A model generated the notes under the pieces. It made no database searches. It was not told where the DNA came from and was given only the letters and a program-made list of their open reading frames with translations. Below are positions 16,939-26,024 of a stretch of 64,000 bases of DNA, one piece after another (the stretch's first letter is position 1; every line of letters begins with the position of its first letter). The position numbers and the translations under genes were made by a program. Source of the stretch: Natronincola ferrireducens (GTDB taxonomy: Bacteria > Bacillota > Clostridia > Peptostreptococcales > Natronincolaceae). The stretch lies in assembly GCF_900100845.1 (NCBI RefSeq), contig NZ_FNFP01000004.1:1-64000 (forward strand). Reading direction: 5' to 3'.

Positions 16939-18955
16939 CAATGAAAATTTCCATGAGAAAAAAGAAAAAAGAAGTTTTTTTGCGTCATCCCTAGTAACGG
17001 TGCTAATTATATTTATTTTTGCTATAGCTTCAGTAGCAAGCTATGTACCAATAAGAAATAGCTACTTTCCTGTAGAGGATAATGTGAAGAATTATATAGA
17101 AAGCAGTGACTTTATATACAATTTAACACGTTTAACAAGGAGCTTACAGCAAGCTATAAATGAAAGTAGTGATTGGTACGAAGAGAGATATGTAGATGTT
17201 AAAAGTGTTAAATACAATGTTAAAACAGGAGAGGAAAAATCCTTAAGCAATATGGCTGATATTTCAGAGGATCAGATAAAAAAAGAAATAAAAGATAGCT
17301 TGTTTTATATGAAGGCTACATTTGATGAAAATGGAAACCCAGAAATAGAAACATCTCTAGGAAATAAATTCGACAAAGGTAATTTTATAAACAACCTAAC
17401 ATATTCAAACAATGAGCGTCTAAAGGAGTATTCTAACTTAGAAGTAGTATACATTATTCCACAAGATTTTGAAGCATATGATGATATTTTTACAGCTAGT
17501 ATGAAGGATGACATTACATTTCCAGATTATGCAATGCTTATTTTAATAATAGGATCATTAAGTATTTTAATTTTAATAATAGCTGCATTTGCAATTCCAT
17601 ATTCTAAGCAGAATGAAATAGGCATTTGTAGAGGATTTAATAAGATGTTTTTAGAGCTAAAGTTTTTTGTTTGGATTGGATTTATAGGATTATGTGCTAT
17701 TGTAGCAGGCATAATAGGTAATAGTTATACTTACTACGGAAATGAGATTGGAAGATTTATATATGATGCAGGTCCTGAGTTCTATCTAGTTGGAATTATA
17801 CTAACTACGATACTATATCTGCTTATTTATTTAAGCACAGTATATTTAAAATATATTTACCATAATGGCCTTAAAAATGGTTTAATTGATAACAGCCTAT
17901 TTGGAAAAATATTTTTAATTTGCGTAAGAAAAATAAGGGATACGATTAAGAGATTAATACAGATAGATTTAAGAGAAGATAATTATAGAAAACTAATAGC
18001 TATATCTGGTATAAATCTATTGGCAATATTAATTTTAGGCTCAGGTGGATTTTTAGGATTTATTTTAGCAGCAGGATATAGCTTATTTATATTTAAATAT
18101 CTTTTAAAAATATTTGATAAGGCTAAAGAACTAAACGACGCAAGTAGTCAGGTAGCTGAGGGTAATTTTGATATTAATATTGACGAAGATATGGGAATAT
18201 TGAGTCCTATGGCTAAAAACTTAAATAATATTAATAAGGGATTTAGCCTAGCTGTAGATAGAGAAATAAAAAGTCAGAGAATGAAAGCTGAACTTATTTC
18301 AAATGTATCCCATGACCTAAAGACGCCACTTACATCTATTATTACCTATGTAGACTTGTTAAAGAATGAAGATTTGGACTTAAAAACTAAAAAAGAGTAT
18401 ATAGAAATACTTGATAAAAAGTCACAAAGACTAAAGGTTTTAATAGAAGATTTATTTGAAGCCAGCAAGGCTTCTAGTGGAAATGTAGATCTTAATTTAG
18501 AAAATATAGATATAGTTGCTCTATTTAAGCAAACAATGGGAGAATTAGAAGAAAAGATTAATGATAGTACACTTCAATTTAAAATAAATGCACCAGAAAA
18601 CAAGGTATTGTGTAGTCTAGATGGTAGAAGAACCTATAGAGTATTTGAAAACATTATGACCAACATATTAAAATATGCTATGGAAAATTCAAGAGTATAT
18701 ATAGATATTACAGAAAACCCCCATGAAGTAAGCTTTATATTTAAAAACATTTCAGCTTACGAGATGAACTTTGAAGCTTCTGAAATAATGGAACGATTTA
18801 CAAGAGGGGATGAATCTAGAAGCACTGAAGGGTCAGGTCTTGGACTTTCAATAGCTAAAAGCCTAATAGAGCTTCAAAATGGTAGGTTAGAAATAAGCAT
18901 AGATGGCGATTTGTTTAAATTAATCGTCACATTTCCAAAAACAAATAAGGAATAG
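16904..18955 (+). CDS. Large multi-pass sensor histidine kinase (VanS-like core)
   Basis: A 683-aa kinase. TM1 is at about 25-48, followed by an extracytoplasmic domain (about 50-205), then several further hydrophobic segments (about 212-233, 250-272, 292-316, 362-400) before a HAMP-like linker (VAEGNFDINIDEDMG). The phospho-His lies in LISNVSHDLKTPLTSI (about 464-479), and the ATPase G2 motif is GSGLGLSIAKSL. The N box is atypical (FENIMTNILKYAME). GTG 16904 lies inside the end of the regulator gene with AAGGTGG at 16891-16897, so the pair is translationally linked. Six or so membrane spans is more than the usual two and may serve sensing in the membrane. Confidence 0.92.
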   Translation: MLAINSNNQDDNNENFHEKKEKRSFFASSLVTVLIIFIFAIASVASYVPIRNSYFPVEDNVKNYIESSDFIYNLTRLTRSLQQAINESSDWYEERYVDVKSVKYNVKTGEEKSLSNMADISEDQIKKEIKDSLFYMKATFDENGNPEIETSLGNKFDKGNFINNLTYSNNERLKEYSNLEVVYIIPQDFEAYDDIFTASMKDDITFPDYAMLILIIGSLSILILIIAAFAIPYSKQNEIGICRGFNKMFLELKFFVWIGFIGLCAIVAGIIGNSYTYYGNEIGRFIYDAGPEFYLVGIILTTILYLLIYLSTVYLKYIYHNGLKNGLIDNSLFGKIFLICVRKIRDTIKRLIQIDLREDNYRKLIAISGINLLAILILGSGGFLGFILAAGYSLFIFKYLLKIFDKAKELNDASSQVAEGNFDINIDEDMGILSPMAKNLNNINKGFSLAVDREIKSQRMKAELISNVSHDLKTPLTSIITYVDLLKNEDLDLKTKKEYIEILDKKSQRLKVLIEDLFEASKASSGNVDLNLENIDIVALFKQTMGELEEKINDSTLQFKINAPENKVLCSLDGRRTYRVFENIMTNILKYAMENSRVYIDITENPHEVSFIFKNISAYEMNFEASEIMERFTRGDESRSTEGSGLGLSIAKSLIELQNGRLEISIDGDLFKLIVTFPKTNKE

Positions 18956-19413
18956 TTTTCAGGGGAGTAGAGAAATAAAACTGCTCCCTTGTTTGATTAA
19001 ATCAATTTAAAATTATATTTTTATTTTGACAATACAAACGATTCTATTTTATTATAAATATTAACCAATAAAAATGTTATGTTCTATTATTACTTTAAAA
19101 AATTTAATTTATATAGAAGGGTGAGGAAAAAATAGATAAGTATGATGTTGGGGTTTTTATTGACAACATACGGGTAATAGTAGGGATAATTATACATATA
19201 CAATGGAAAGCTTTAACAAATGAAATTGTTTTAAAATTGAAATAAATTTTGCAGTAATATATTAGTACATATATAATAACAATAAAATATAGGAGGATAG
19301 ACCAAGACTTTAGGCAATTATAAGTACTTTTAAACTTACTAGTACAGAAGGTTAATGTTTATTTTTTATATAAATTAACTTAATAATTAATAGGATAAAG
19401 AGGGGGGAATGGC
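18956..19413. other. 458-base region before the aldehyde oxidoreductase operon
   Basis: No coding frame is found. TTGACA (19026-19031) and TATAAA (19054-19059) are too far apart (22 bases) for a clear sigma-A promoter. GGAGGATAG near 19293 resembles a ribosome site but has no start after it. A long untranslated leader is likely; I recognise no riboswitch in it. Confidence 0.4.
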
Positions 19414-19833
19414 ATGAAATATCTAGCAAAGGATGACAGTCTATGCATTAAGTGTCATCAATGTGAAGAAGTCTGTGCTAAGGCATACTTTAAAACAGAT
19501 GATGTGGAGAAGTCCTGTATCCGTATTAGTGAAGAGACTGAGCCAGTAATTAATGTGTGTAATCAATGTGGGGTTTGCATTGATATTTGTCCAGTCGAAG
19601 TAATCACTAAGGATAGTAAGGGTGTAGTAAGAATTAAGAAAAAAGACTGTGTGGGCTGTTTTATGTGTGTAGGTTTTTGTCCCGAAGAGGCTATGGGACA
19701 GCATGATGATTACATAGAGCCTTTTAAATGTATAGCCTGTGGACTATGCGTAAAACAATGTCCTACAGGAGCTATCTTCATAGCGGAAAAAGAAGAAAAA
19801 GCTGAAGACCAAGTAGCCGCAACAATTGACTAA
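19414..19833 (+). CDS. Polyferredoxin with four [4Fe-4S] motifs, AOR partner
   Basis: A 139-aa soluble iron-sulfur protein. Four CxxCxxCxxxC motifs are present: CIKCHQCEEVC, CNQCGVCIDICP, CVGCFMCVGFCP and CIACGLCVKQCP, enough for four [4Fe-4S] clusters; the first lacks the usual Pro. It lies 26 bases before the aldehyde oxidoreductase, so it most likely takes electrons from that enzyme. GGGGGG with ATG 19414 gives a normal start. This is larger than standard 2x[4Fe-4S] ferredoxins and resembles the small subunit of multi-subunit AORs (family knowledge). The electron acceptor beyond it is unknown. Confidence 0.92.
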   Translation: MKYLAKDDSLCIKCHQCEEVCAKAYFKTDDVEKSCIRISEETEPVINVCNQCGVCIDICPVEVITKDSKGVVRIKKKDCVGCFMCVGFCPEEAMGQHDDYIEPFKCIACGLCVKQCPTGAIFIAEKEEKAEDQVAATID

Positions 19834-19859
19834 ACAAAAAGTGAAAGGGGGACGAAAAA

Positions 19860-22019
19860 ATGATGGATATCAAAGCTTTGAAGGATGAACACAAGATTTT
19901 AACGGAATATTCCTATGAATTAGGTGAAATTCATAAGGGTTATGCAAATAGAACATTGTACATTAACCTATCAGATAATAAAATTGAAACAAAACCAGTT
20001 ACCCAAATGATGAAGGATAAATTTATTGGGGGCAAGGGATTTGGTTTATGGTACCTATGGAATGCAGTAACACCTGAAACCAAGTGGAATGATCCAGAAA
20101 ATGAAATCATTATAGCTGGAGGTCCTGTATGTGGTATTACTCAATATCCTGGGGCTGGCAAGTCATTAGTATGTACAATATCTCCCTTAACAGGGATACC
20201 GATAGATAGTAATGTAGGAGGATATTTTGGGCCATTGCTGAAATTTTCAGGGTGGGATGCTTTAGAACTTCAAGGAAAAGCAGATAAAGATGTAATTATC
20301 TACATTGATGGTAATGAAGGGACTGTCAAAATAGAAGAAGCTCCTTTAGAGGCCATTGATGGTCATGTATTGGGAGAGCAATTGACAGAGATGTACGCAG
20401 ATTCAGAGGAAGACAAGAGAAATGTTGCCGTTGTAACGGCAGGAACAGCTGCAGAAAATACCCTTATTGGTTTATTAAACTTTACATTTTATGATGTAAG
20501 AAGAAAGGTAGCCCGACTAAAGCAAGCTGGTAGGGGTGGAATAGGTACTGTATTTAGGGATAAAAAAATAAAAGCCTTAGTGGTAAAATATAAAGGGGTT
20601 AAAGGAAACCTTAATAATCCAGTGGATCAACCAATCCTCAATAAAACTGGTATAAAGCTTCATAAAGAAATATGTAAATTAGATGATCAACAAAATGGCA
20701 TGAGAAAAATAGGTACAGCCAATATTATAGAAATCATGGATCAATATGATCTTCTTCCTACCCACAATTTTAAGTTTGGCAGTCATCCTGATACGAAAAA
20801 CATTGCATCTACTGTATTTATAGAAAAGTATATTACCCAAGGTATGGCAGATGGCTGTTGGTATGGATGCTCCATGGCCTGTGCAAAGGCTGCAGATAAA
20901 TTTGAACTAAAAACAGGACCCTACAAAGGTCAGTTGGTTACTGTTGATGGTCCAGAATATGAAAATGCAGCAGGGTTAGGATCAAACTGTGGTATATTCG
21001 ATCCAGAAGCTATATTAGAGTTAAATTTTTATTGTGACACCTATGCAGTAGATACCATATCCTTTGGTACCCTAACAGCCTTTGTGATGGAATGCTATGA
21101 AAAGGGTATCTTAAACAAAGAAATTACTGGTGGTTTAGAACTGAACTTTGGTAATACCCAAGCAGCTCTAGAGCTTTTGCACCAAATGTCACGGGGAGAA
21201 GGCTTTGGAAAAATAGCAGGTCAAGGTGTCCATAAAATGAAAAAGATATTTGCAGAGGAATATGGAGCTGATCCAAACTTCCTGTTTGATATAGGTATGG
21301 AGCAAAAAGGCTTAGAATACTCTGAATATCTATCTAAGGAATCCTTAGCACAACAAGGGGGATACGGTCTGACAAACAAAGGTCCTCAACATGATGAAGC
21401 ATGGCTTATTTTTATGGACATGGTAAATAACCAAATTCCAACTTTTGAAGATAAAGCAGAAGCACTACACTATTTCCCAATGTTTAGAACTTGGTTTGGA
21501 CTTTATGGTTTGTGTAAGCTTCCTTGGAATGATATAGTACCTGAGGATAATGCATTAACCGATGAACCAGCCAAGATACCTGAGCACGTTCAAAACTATG
21601 TAGATATATGTAATGGTGTTACTGGAAAAAATATAGATAAATATGAACTAATAAGAGAGTCTGAAAGGGTTTACAACTTTCAAAGGATATTTAATATTAG
21701 AATGGGTAAAGGGTTAAGGATACACGATAAAACACCCTATCGTTCTATGGGGCCTGTAACAGTAGAAGAATATGAATCAAGACAGGAAAGATACGATAAT
21801 CAATTAAAAGAACTGGTGGGTTATGATCCAATAGATAAAACTACAGAAGAAAAAGTGAAGGCATTAAGAGAGTATCGAGAGGATCAGTTTGAAAAATTAA
21901 CAGATGCCGTATATGCCAGAAGGGGTTGGACTAAAGAAGGCATACCAACAATAGAGCATTTAAAAGAAATTGGTATGGACTTACATGAAGTAATAGAAGT
22001 GGTAAAGCAATATCTATAG
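19860..22019 (+). CDS. aor: Tungsten-type aldehyde ferredoxin oxidoreductase
   Basis: A 719-aa enzyme that interconverts aldehydes and carboxylic acids with a bis-pterin W (or Mo) cofactor and one [4Fe-4S] cluster. The N-terminal AOR domain shows GGKGFGLWYLWN and AGGPVCGITQYPGAGK; cluster cysteines fit CWYGCSMAC (CX3CX3C) and a later Cys in YGLCKLP. It is somewhat longer than the roughly 605-residue archaeal AOR. ATG 19860 follows AAAGGGGGACG. The order ferredoxin-AOR-MoaD suggests one operon making enzyme, electron carrier and pterin sulfur source. Substrate range is not readable. Confidence 0.93.
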   Translation: MMDIKALKDEHKILTEYSYELGEIHKGYANRTLYINLSDNKIETKPVTQMMKDKFIGGKGFGLWYLWNAVTPETKWNDPENEIIIAGGPVCGITQYPGAGKSLVCTISPLTGIPIDSNVGGYFGPLLKFSGWDALELQGKADKDVIIYIDGNEGTVKIEEAPLEAIDGHVLGEQLTEMYADSEEDKRNVAVVTAGTAAENTLIGLLNFTFYDVRRKVARLKQAGRGGIGTVFRDKKIKALVVKYKGVKGNLNNPVDQPILNKTGIKLHKEICKLDDQQNGMRKIGTANIIEIMDQYDLLPTHNFKFGSHPDTKNIASTVFIEKYITQGMADGCWYGCSMACAKAADKFELKTGPYKGQLVTVDGPEYENAAGLGSNCGIFDPEAILELNFYCDTYAVDTISFGTLTAFVMECYEKGILNKEITGGLELNFGNTQAALELLHQMSRGEGFGKIAGQGVHKMKKIFAEEYGADPNFLFDIGMEQKGLEYSEYLSKESLAQQGGYGLTNKGPQHDEAWLIFMDMVNNQIPTFEDKAEALHYFPMFRTWFGLYGLCKLPWNDIVPEDNALTDEPAKIPEHVQNYVDICNGVTGKNIDKYELIRESERVYNFQRIFNIRMGKGLRIHDKTPYRSMGPVTVEEYESRQERYDNQLKELVGYDPIDKTTEEKVKALREYREDQFEKLTDAVYARRGWTKEGIPTIEHLKEIGMDLHEVIEVVKQYL

Positions 22020-22107
22020 AAAATTCTCTTTTATAGTAGGATGTTTATAGAAATAAATAGATTCTAGCTTATGAAGGTATTTCTTTATATAGATTGGAGG
22101 GCTAGAA

Positions 22108-22305
22108 ATGATTAAAGTAAATGGCAGGGCTTTTGAGTGGGAGGAAAATCTAACTGTTGAAGAACTATTAAAAAAAAAGAACTATACTTATCCCAAGATT
22201 TTTGTAAAGATTAATGATCAATTGATTCCCCAAAATGAATATGCTAAAAAGGTCATCATGGATGGAGATGATGTAAAGGTTATTCATCTTATGGCGGGGG
22301 GCTAA
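22108..22305 (+). CDS. MoaD/ThiS-like sulfur carrier protein
   Basis: A 65-aa ubiquitin-fold sulfur carrier ending in Met-Ala-Gly-Gly, the C-terminal Gly-Gly that is adenylated and thiocarboxylated. Such proteins donate sulfur for pyranopterin (MoaD) or thiazole (ThiS) synthesis. ATG 22108 follows TTGGAGGGC. It lies 88 bases after the AOR gene and before a strong terminator, so it probably belongs to that operon and supports tungstopterin assembly. ThiS is about the same size, so sequence alone does not decide; context favours MoaD-like. A ThiF/MoeB-type E1 at 44911 could activate it. Confidence 0.88.
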   Translation: MIKVNGRAFEWEENLTVEELLKKKNYTYPKIFVKINDQLIPQNEYAKKVIMDGDDVKVIHLMAGG

Positions 22306-22394
22306 TTGGCAAAATTACAAATCATGGAGACATAAACCACTTGAATCCAGTAGATATCCTGTATAGAGAATACTAGAACTAAATATAAAGTAAA

Positions 22395-22432
22395 AAAAGA
22401 GAAATCCTAAAAACAAAAAGGATTTCTCTTTT
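22395..22432 (+). terminator. Terminator of the AOR operon
   Basis: AAAAGAGAAATCCT (22395-22408) and AGGATTTCTCTTTT (22419-22432) form a perfect 14-bp stem with T residues at the end. Confidence 0.85.
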
Positions 22433-22470
22433 GTGTTGTATATAAAGGATTGTCCCCAAAGCAAAAACCT

Positions 22471-22558
22471 CAACCATTTGATTATGGTTGACTATCCAAT
22501 GATAGTTGTTGATTCCATTAAAAACTATTGACCTTTGACCTACTCCAATGTTTATACT
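22471..22558 (+). promoter_or_regulatory. Two small inverted repeats and a possible promoter before arginase
   Basis: CAACCAT/ATGGTTG (22471-22477, 22484-22490) and ACTATC/GATAGT (22491-22496, 22501-22506) lie back to back. TTGACC (22528-22533) and TATACT (22553-22558) are 19 bases apart. Operator function is a guess. Confidence 0.4.
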
Positions 22559-22597
22559 AGAAAAGTAATTAGACAAAATTTTAAGGAGGGATATGTT

Positions 22598-23494
22598 ATG
22601 GATATTAACATTATTGGTGTTCCTATATATTATGGTGCTGACAAAAGGGGTCCAGAGTATGGTCCAGAAAAGCTAAGGGAAAAAAAGGTGGCAAGTATTC
22701 TCTCCAAACACAATCATCAAGTCTATGATTTTGGCAATATATACGTTCCAGAGGTTAAACCTTATAATAAGTTCTATTCTCATGGTAATTTAAAATACTT
22801 AGAGTCCATTGTAGAGGTCAATAGAAACTTAGCCCATAGCGTATATTCTTCATTGAAGGCAGAGAGTTTTCCATTAGTAATTGGAGGGGATCATTCAATT
22901 GCCCTTGGCAGTATTTCTGGTGTTAGTCGTGCCTATAACAATTTTGCTGTTATTTGGATGGATGCCCATGGGGATATCAATACCCATGATACAAGTGAAA
23001 GTGGTAATATTCACGGTATGCCTCTGGCAAAAGCAATGAATGTAGGCTATGAGGACTTAACGAATATTTACTTTGAAGGTCAAAAAGTTAATCCAGAGAA
23101 CGTATTTATTTTAGGGGCTAGAGATCTTGATGATGGAGAAGTTCAACTAATTAAAGAAATGGATCTTAATGTCTATTCTGCAGATGAAATTAATGAAAAA
23201 GGGATTCATATAGTTATTCAACAGGTGATGGATAGATTAAAATCTAAAAATATTGAAGCTGTTCACTTGAGCTTTGATTTGGACTTCATCGATGCAAAGT
23301 ATGTACCTGGAACAGGGACACCAGTTTCATTAGGTGTCAATATAGAGGATACAAAAACAGCTTTAAAAATGCTTGCTGAATCACAACTGATAAAATCCAT
23401 GGACTTTGTTGAGTTAAACGTATTGTTGGATAAAAATGATGTTACAGCTGACCTTGCAATCCATTTATTAGACTGGACATTTAAACATATGTAG
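22598..23494 (+). CDS. rocF: Arginase
   Basis: A 298-aa Mn2+ hydrolase that splits arginine to ornithine and urea. All ligand motifs are complete: GGDHSIALG, WMDAHGDINT and SFDLDFIDA; the substrate-binding SGNIHGMPLA is arginase-like rather than agmatinase-like. Length matches bacterial arginases. The frame opens at 22535, but ATG 22598 follows AAGGAGGG (22583-22590) and starts the conserved MDINIIGVP. Monocistronic, with hairpins on both sides. A second, altered ureohydrolase is encoded at 15030. Confidence 0.92.
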   Translation: MDINIIGVPIYYGADKRGPEYGPEKLREKKVASILSKHNHQVYDFGNIYVPEVKPYNKFYSHGNLKYLESIVEVNRNLAHSVYSSLKAESFPLVIGGDHSIALGSISGVSRAYNNFAVIWMDAHGDINTHDTSESGNIHGMPLAKAMNVGYEDLTNIYFEGQKVNPENVFILGARDLDDGEVQLIKEMDLNVYSADEINEKGIHIVIQQVMDRLKSKNIEAVHLSFDLDFIDAKYVPGTGTPVSLGVNIEDTKTALKMLAESQLIKSMDFVELNVLLDKNDVTADLAIHLLDWTFKHM

Positions 23495-23567
23495 ATAAAA
23501 GGAAGCTTAATTCATAGGAAGCTTTAACTTCCAATGAAGGAAAATCTGTATTATTCAGGGATCATAT

Positions 23568-23607
23568 AATTCCCATCTATCACTTTTTTTAGGGGTAGAT
23601 GGGAATT
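23568..23607 (+). terminator. Hairpin after arginase
   Basis: AATTCCCATCTA (23568-23579) pairs with TAGATGGGAATT (23596-23607), a perfect 12-bp stem. The T run is in the loop rather than after the stem, so it may act on the opposite strand or by structure alone. Confidence 0.55.
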
Positions 23608-23775
23608 AAAATTTATAGGGCAAAGCATCGGTTTTTCTTTAAAGTTTAAAATATGCTCACTATGGACTATAATTTAGATATAATATCTTATATAATTGTT
23701 ATAGCTATAAATCCTTTAAGAATAGAGGAAACAGTGGTAAGTAATTATTAAGATTGAAGGGTGAGTTAATATTTT

Positions 23776-24594
23776 ATGAAGGAAAAATTTTTAATAGGAG
23801 AAATTTCAAAAATTTTTGATATCAGTACGGATACCTTAAGATATTATGATAGGATAGGTTTACTAAAGCCTGATTATGATGAAGTTAATCGGTATCGTTA
23901 TTATAGTATTGAAAAGTTTTTTATATTAAGTAGGATACTATTTTTAAAAGGACTAGGAATTTCCCTAGAAGATATCAAAAATTACTTTAACAATCAAAAT
24001 ACAGATCATTTATTAACCCTGCTTAAAAATAAAGAAGCGGATATTGATAGGAAGATTAATTGTCTCATGAATTTAAAGAGAAAAATAGCAAGTAAAATTG
24101 ATTTGATTGAAGGGGTAGACAAATATATCGATGAGATAAGAATCGAACGCCTGCCGGAAAGGTGGGGGGTTTTTATTGATATCGAAAATATAGAGGATGA
24201 TTATGAGATAAAAAACTCCTTTAAAAAGCATGGGAATCATTTGAAAATATCTTCATGGCTTACTGAGGGACAAATCTATACTTCCATATCAAAGGAAAAC
24301 ATTTTAAAGGAACAATTTCATCGATTTAACTACTTTATTGAGATATTATGTAGGGAGGAAAATACCAACATTCAACACAAGGTATTACAGGAAAAGGACT
24401 ATGCTTGCATTGTGTTTTGCGGTTCTTATAATAATATTGAGCATTACTATAGAAAGTTAATTAGATGGATAGAGGAAAATGGTTACGAAATAGATGGTGA
24501 TTCTATTGAAAAAAACATAGTAGATTATGGGTTTTCTCATTCTGAAGAAGAATACATCTCAGAAATTCAAATACCTGTTAAACTTAAAAAGTAG
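23776..24594 (+). CDS. MerR-family regulator with GyrI-like effector domain
   Basis: A 272-aa transcription factor. The N-terminal MerR helix-turn-helix (about 5-75) reads IGEISKIFDISTDTLRYYDRIGLLKP, quoted in part (STDTLRYYDRIG); a helical linker (about 78-115) follows; residues about 125-270 resemble GyrI/BmrR drug- or ligand-binding domains. Such proteins remodel over-spaced promoters when bound to a small molecule. ATG 23776 has AGGGTGAG a few bases upstream. Located between arginase and the CofE-like gene but facing the latter, so neither is an obvious target. Confidence 0.9.
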   Translation: MKEKFLIGEISKIFDISTDTLRYYDRIGLLKPDYDEVNRYRYYSIEKFFILSRILFLKGLGISLEDIKNYFNNQNTDHLLTLLKNKEADIDRKINCLMNLKRKIASKIDLIEGVDKYIDEIRIERLPERWGVFIDIENIEDDYEIKNSFKKHGNHLKISSWLTEGQIYTSISKENILKEQFHRFNYFIEILCREENTNIQHKVLQEKDYACIVFCGSYNNIEHYYRKLIRWIEENGYEIDGDSIEKNIVDYGFSHSEEEYISEIQIPVKLKK

Positions 24595-24654
24595 TAATTC
24601 TAAATAATAAGACTTCAAAATAAAAAACCAGCAGAAATCAGGTCACAATAACAA

Positions 24655-24700
24655 GCCGCCGTTTCCTATGATACAGCTCTCCATAAGAAACGACGGCCTT
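24655..24700. terminator. Bidirectional terminator between convergent genes
   Basis: GCCGCCGTTTC (24655-24665) pairs with GAAACGACGGC (24687-24697) with one mismatch, followed by CTTTT. It separates the converging MerR and CofE-like genes. Confidence 0.75.
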
Positions 24701-24711
24701 TTAGTAAAGTA

Positions 24712-25902
24712 CTACTTTGTATAGTTATCAAAATAACCTTGGATATATACAACTGGAGTACCTTTATCTCCACTTCCTGAGGTTAAGTCACAAAGAGAAC
24801 CAATAAGGTCAGTAAGTCTTCTAGGGGTAGTACCTTGGGCTTCCATAGCACCTGTAAGGTCCGACTCTTTGTTTTTAATATAATTAGAAATTGCTTCCTT
24901 CAACTCAGCACCCTTCAAATCAGCAAAATTATTATCGGCAAGATATTTTATTTTAATTTCATTAGGGGTACCTTCAAGACCTGAAGTATAGGCTGGGGAT
25001 ACAACAGGGTCAGCAAGCTCCCATATTTTACCTACAGGATCCTTGAAGGCTCCATCTCCATAAATCATAACTTCAATATTCTTTCCAGTGGTCTCTTTAA
25101 TCATACTTTGTATTCTATCAACAATAGGTTGGCAATTTTGCGGGAAAAGTTTAACATCCGTTTCTGTTGCCTTATTTGAACCCAACAAACCATAGGCTTC
25201 ATTGTAACCACTACCATCAATAGGTTTAGCTAAAATATCATCAAGGCTATAAATTTTATTTCCGCCATTTTCCTTTAATATTCTCTTGGTTCTCAATCTT
25301 GTATGGATATCACAAGTAAGAACGCTTTTGGTATAATCTAAAATTGTTTTTGGATTGTTTGAGAAGATAACTTCACATTCAACATCATATTCCTGAATTA
25401 AGGATTTATAATAATCTATATAATCAATGCCAGTAAAAGTATGCTTACTATATCCAAAATGATCCCGGAACTGCTTTTCTGTTAAAACATCGGTCCAAGG
25501 ATTAACACCTTTTTCATCAAGCAAATCCAGATCTACTAAATGATTACCTACCTCATCCGATGGATAGCTAAGCATTAAAATAATTTTCTTAGCTCCCTGG
25601 GCAATACCACGAAGGCAAATAGCAAAACGATTACGGCTTAAGATAGGAAATATTACCCCAATAGTATCTTCCCCAAACTTAGAGGCTACATCCTTTGCAA
25701 TAGCATCAACACTTGCATAGTTTCCTTGGGCACGGGCAACTACAGATTCAGTAATTGCTACAACATCTTTATCACGAATAGAAAACCCTTCTATTTCAGA
25801 AGCTTTTAAAACAGTATTTACAACAATTTCCTCTATACTATCTCCTTGATTAATAATTGGCGTACGAAGTCCTCGAACAACGGTTCCTACTATTCTTTCC
25901 AT
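24712..25902 (-). CDS. Coenzyme F420-0:L-glutamate ligase-like protein (CofE family)
   Basis: A 396-aa protein of the CofE/FbiB fold. The start VGTVVRGLRTPIINQGDSIE matches the family's conserved N-terminus, and the acidic DKDVVAITESVVARAQGNYA and VMIYGDGAFKDPVGKIWE segments fit the GTP/metal site. CofE adds glutamates to F420-0, a cofactor of methanogens and actinomycetes; most clostridia are not known to make F420, and no cof/fbi gene is nearby. The substrate is therefore likely a different acid, or unknown. ATG 25902 has AAGGAGAGATG upstream. Divergent from a LysR regulator that probably controls it. Confidence 0.82.
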   Translation of the reverse strand: MERIVGTVVRGLRTPIINQGDSIEEIVVNTVLKASEIEGFSIRDKDVVAITESVVARAQGNYASVDAIAKDVASKFGEDTIGVIFPILSRNRFAICLRGIAQGAKKIILMLSYPSDEVGNHLVDLDLLDEKGVNPWTDVLTEKQFRDHFGYSKHTFTGIDYIDYYKSLIQEYDVECEVIFSNNPKTILDYTKSVLTCDIHTRLRTKRILKENGGNKIYSLDDILAKPIDGSGYNEAYGLLGSNKATETDVKLFPQNCQPIVDRIQSMIKETTGKNIEVMIYGDGAFKDPVGKIWELADPVVSPAYTSGLEGTPNEIKIKYLADNNFADLKGAELKEAISNYIKNKESDLTGAMEAQGTTPRRLTDLIGSLCDLTSGSGDKGTPVVYIQGYFDNYTK

Positions 25903-25938
25903 TTAGCATCTCTCCTTAATTCATAGGTTTTGAATGAA

Positions 25939-25999
25939 ATACTTATTTTATACTTGTAGTATACATTATTTTTATGGTATAAGTAAAATAAATAAGTAT
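25939..25999. promoter_or_regulatory. Inverted repeat in the CofE-like/LysR divergent promoter
   Basis: ATACTTATTT (25939-25948) is repeated in reverse as AAATAAGTAT (25990-25999), with ATACTTGTAGTAT symmetry between them. Spacing and position suit a LysR-type regulator controlling both genes. Binding is inferred. Confidence 0.5.
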
Positions 26000-26024
26000 A
26001 ATATTAGATATAAGGAGTGCTTAT

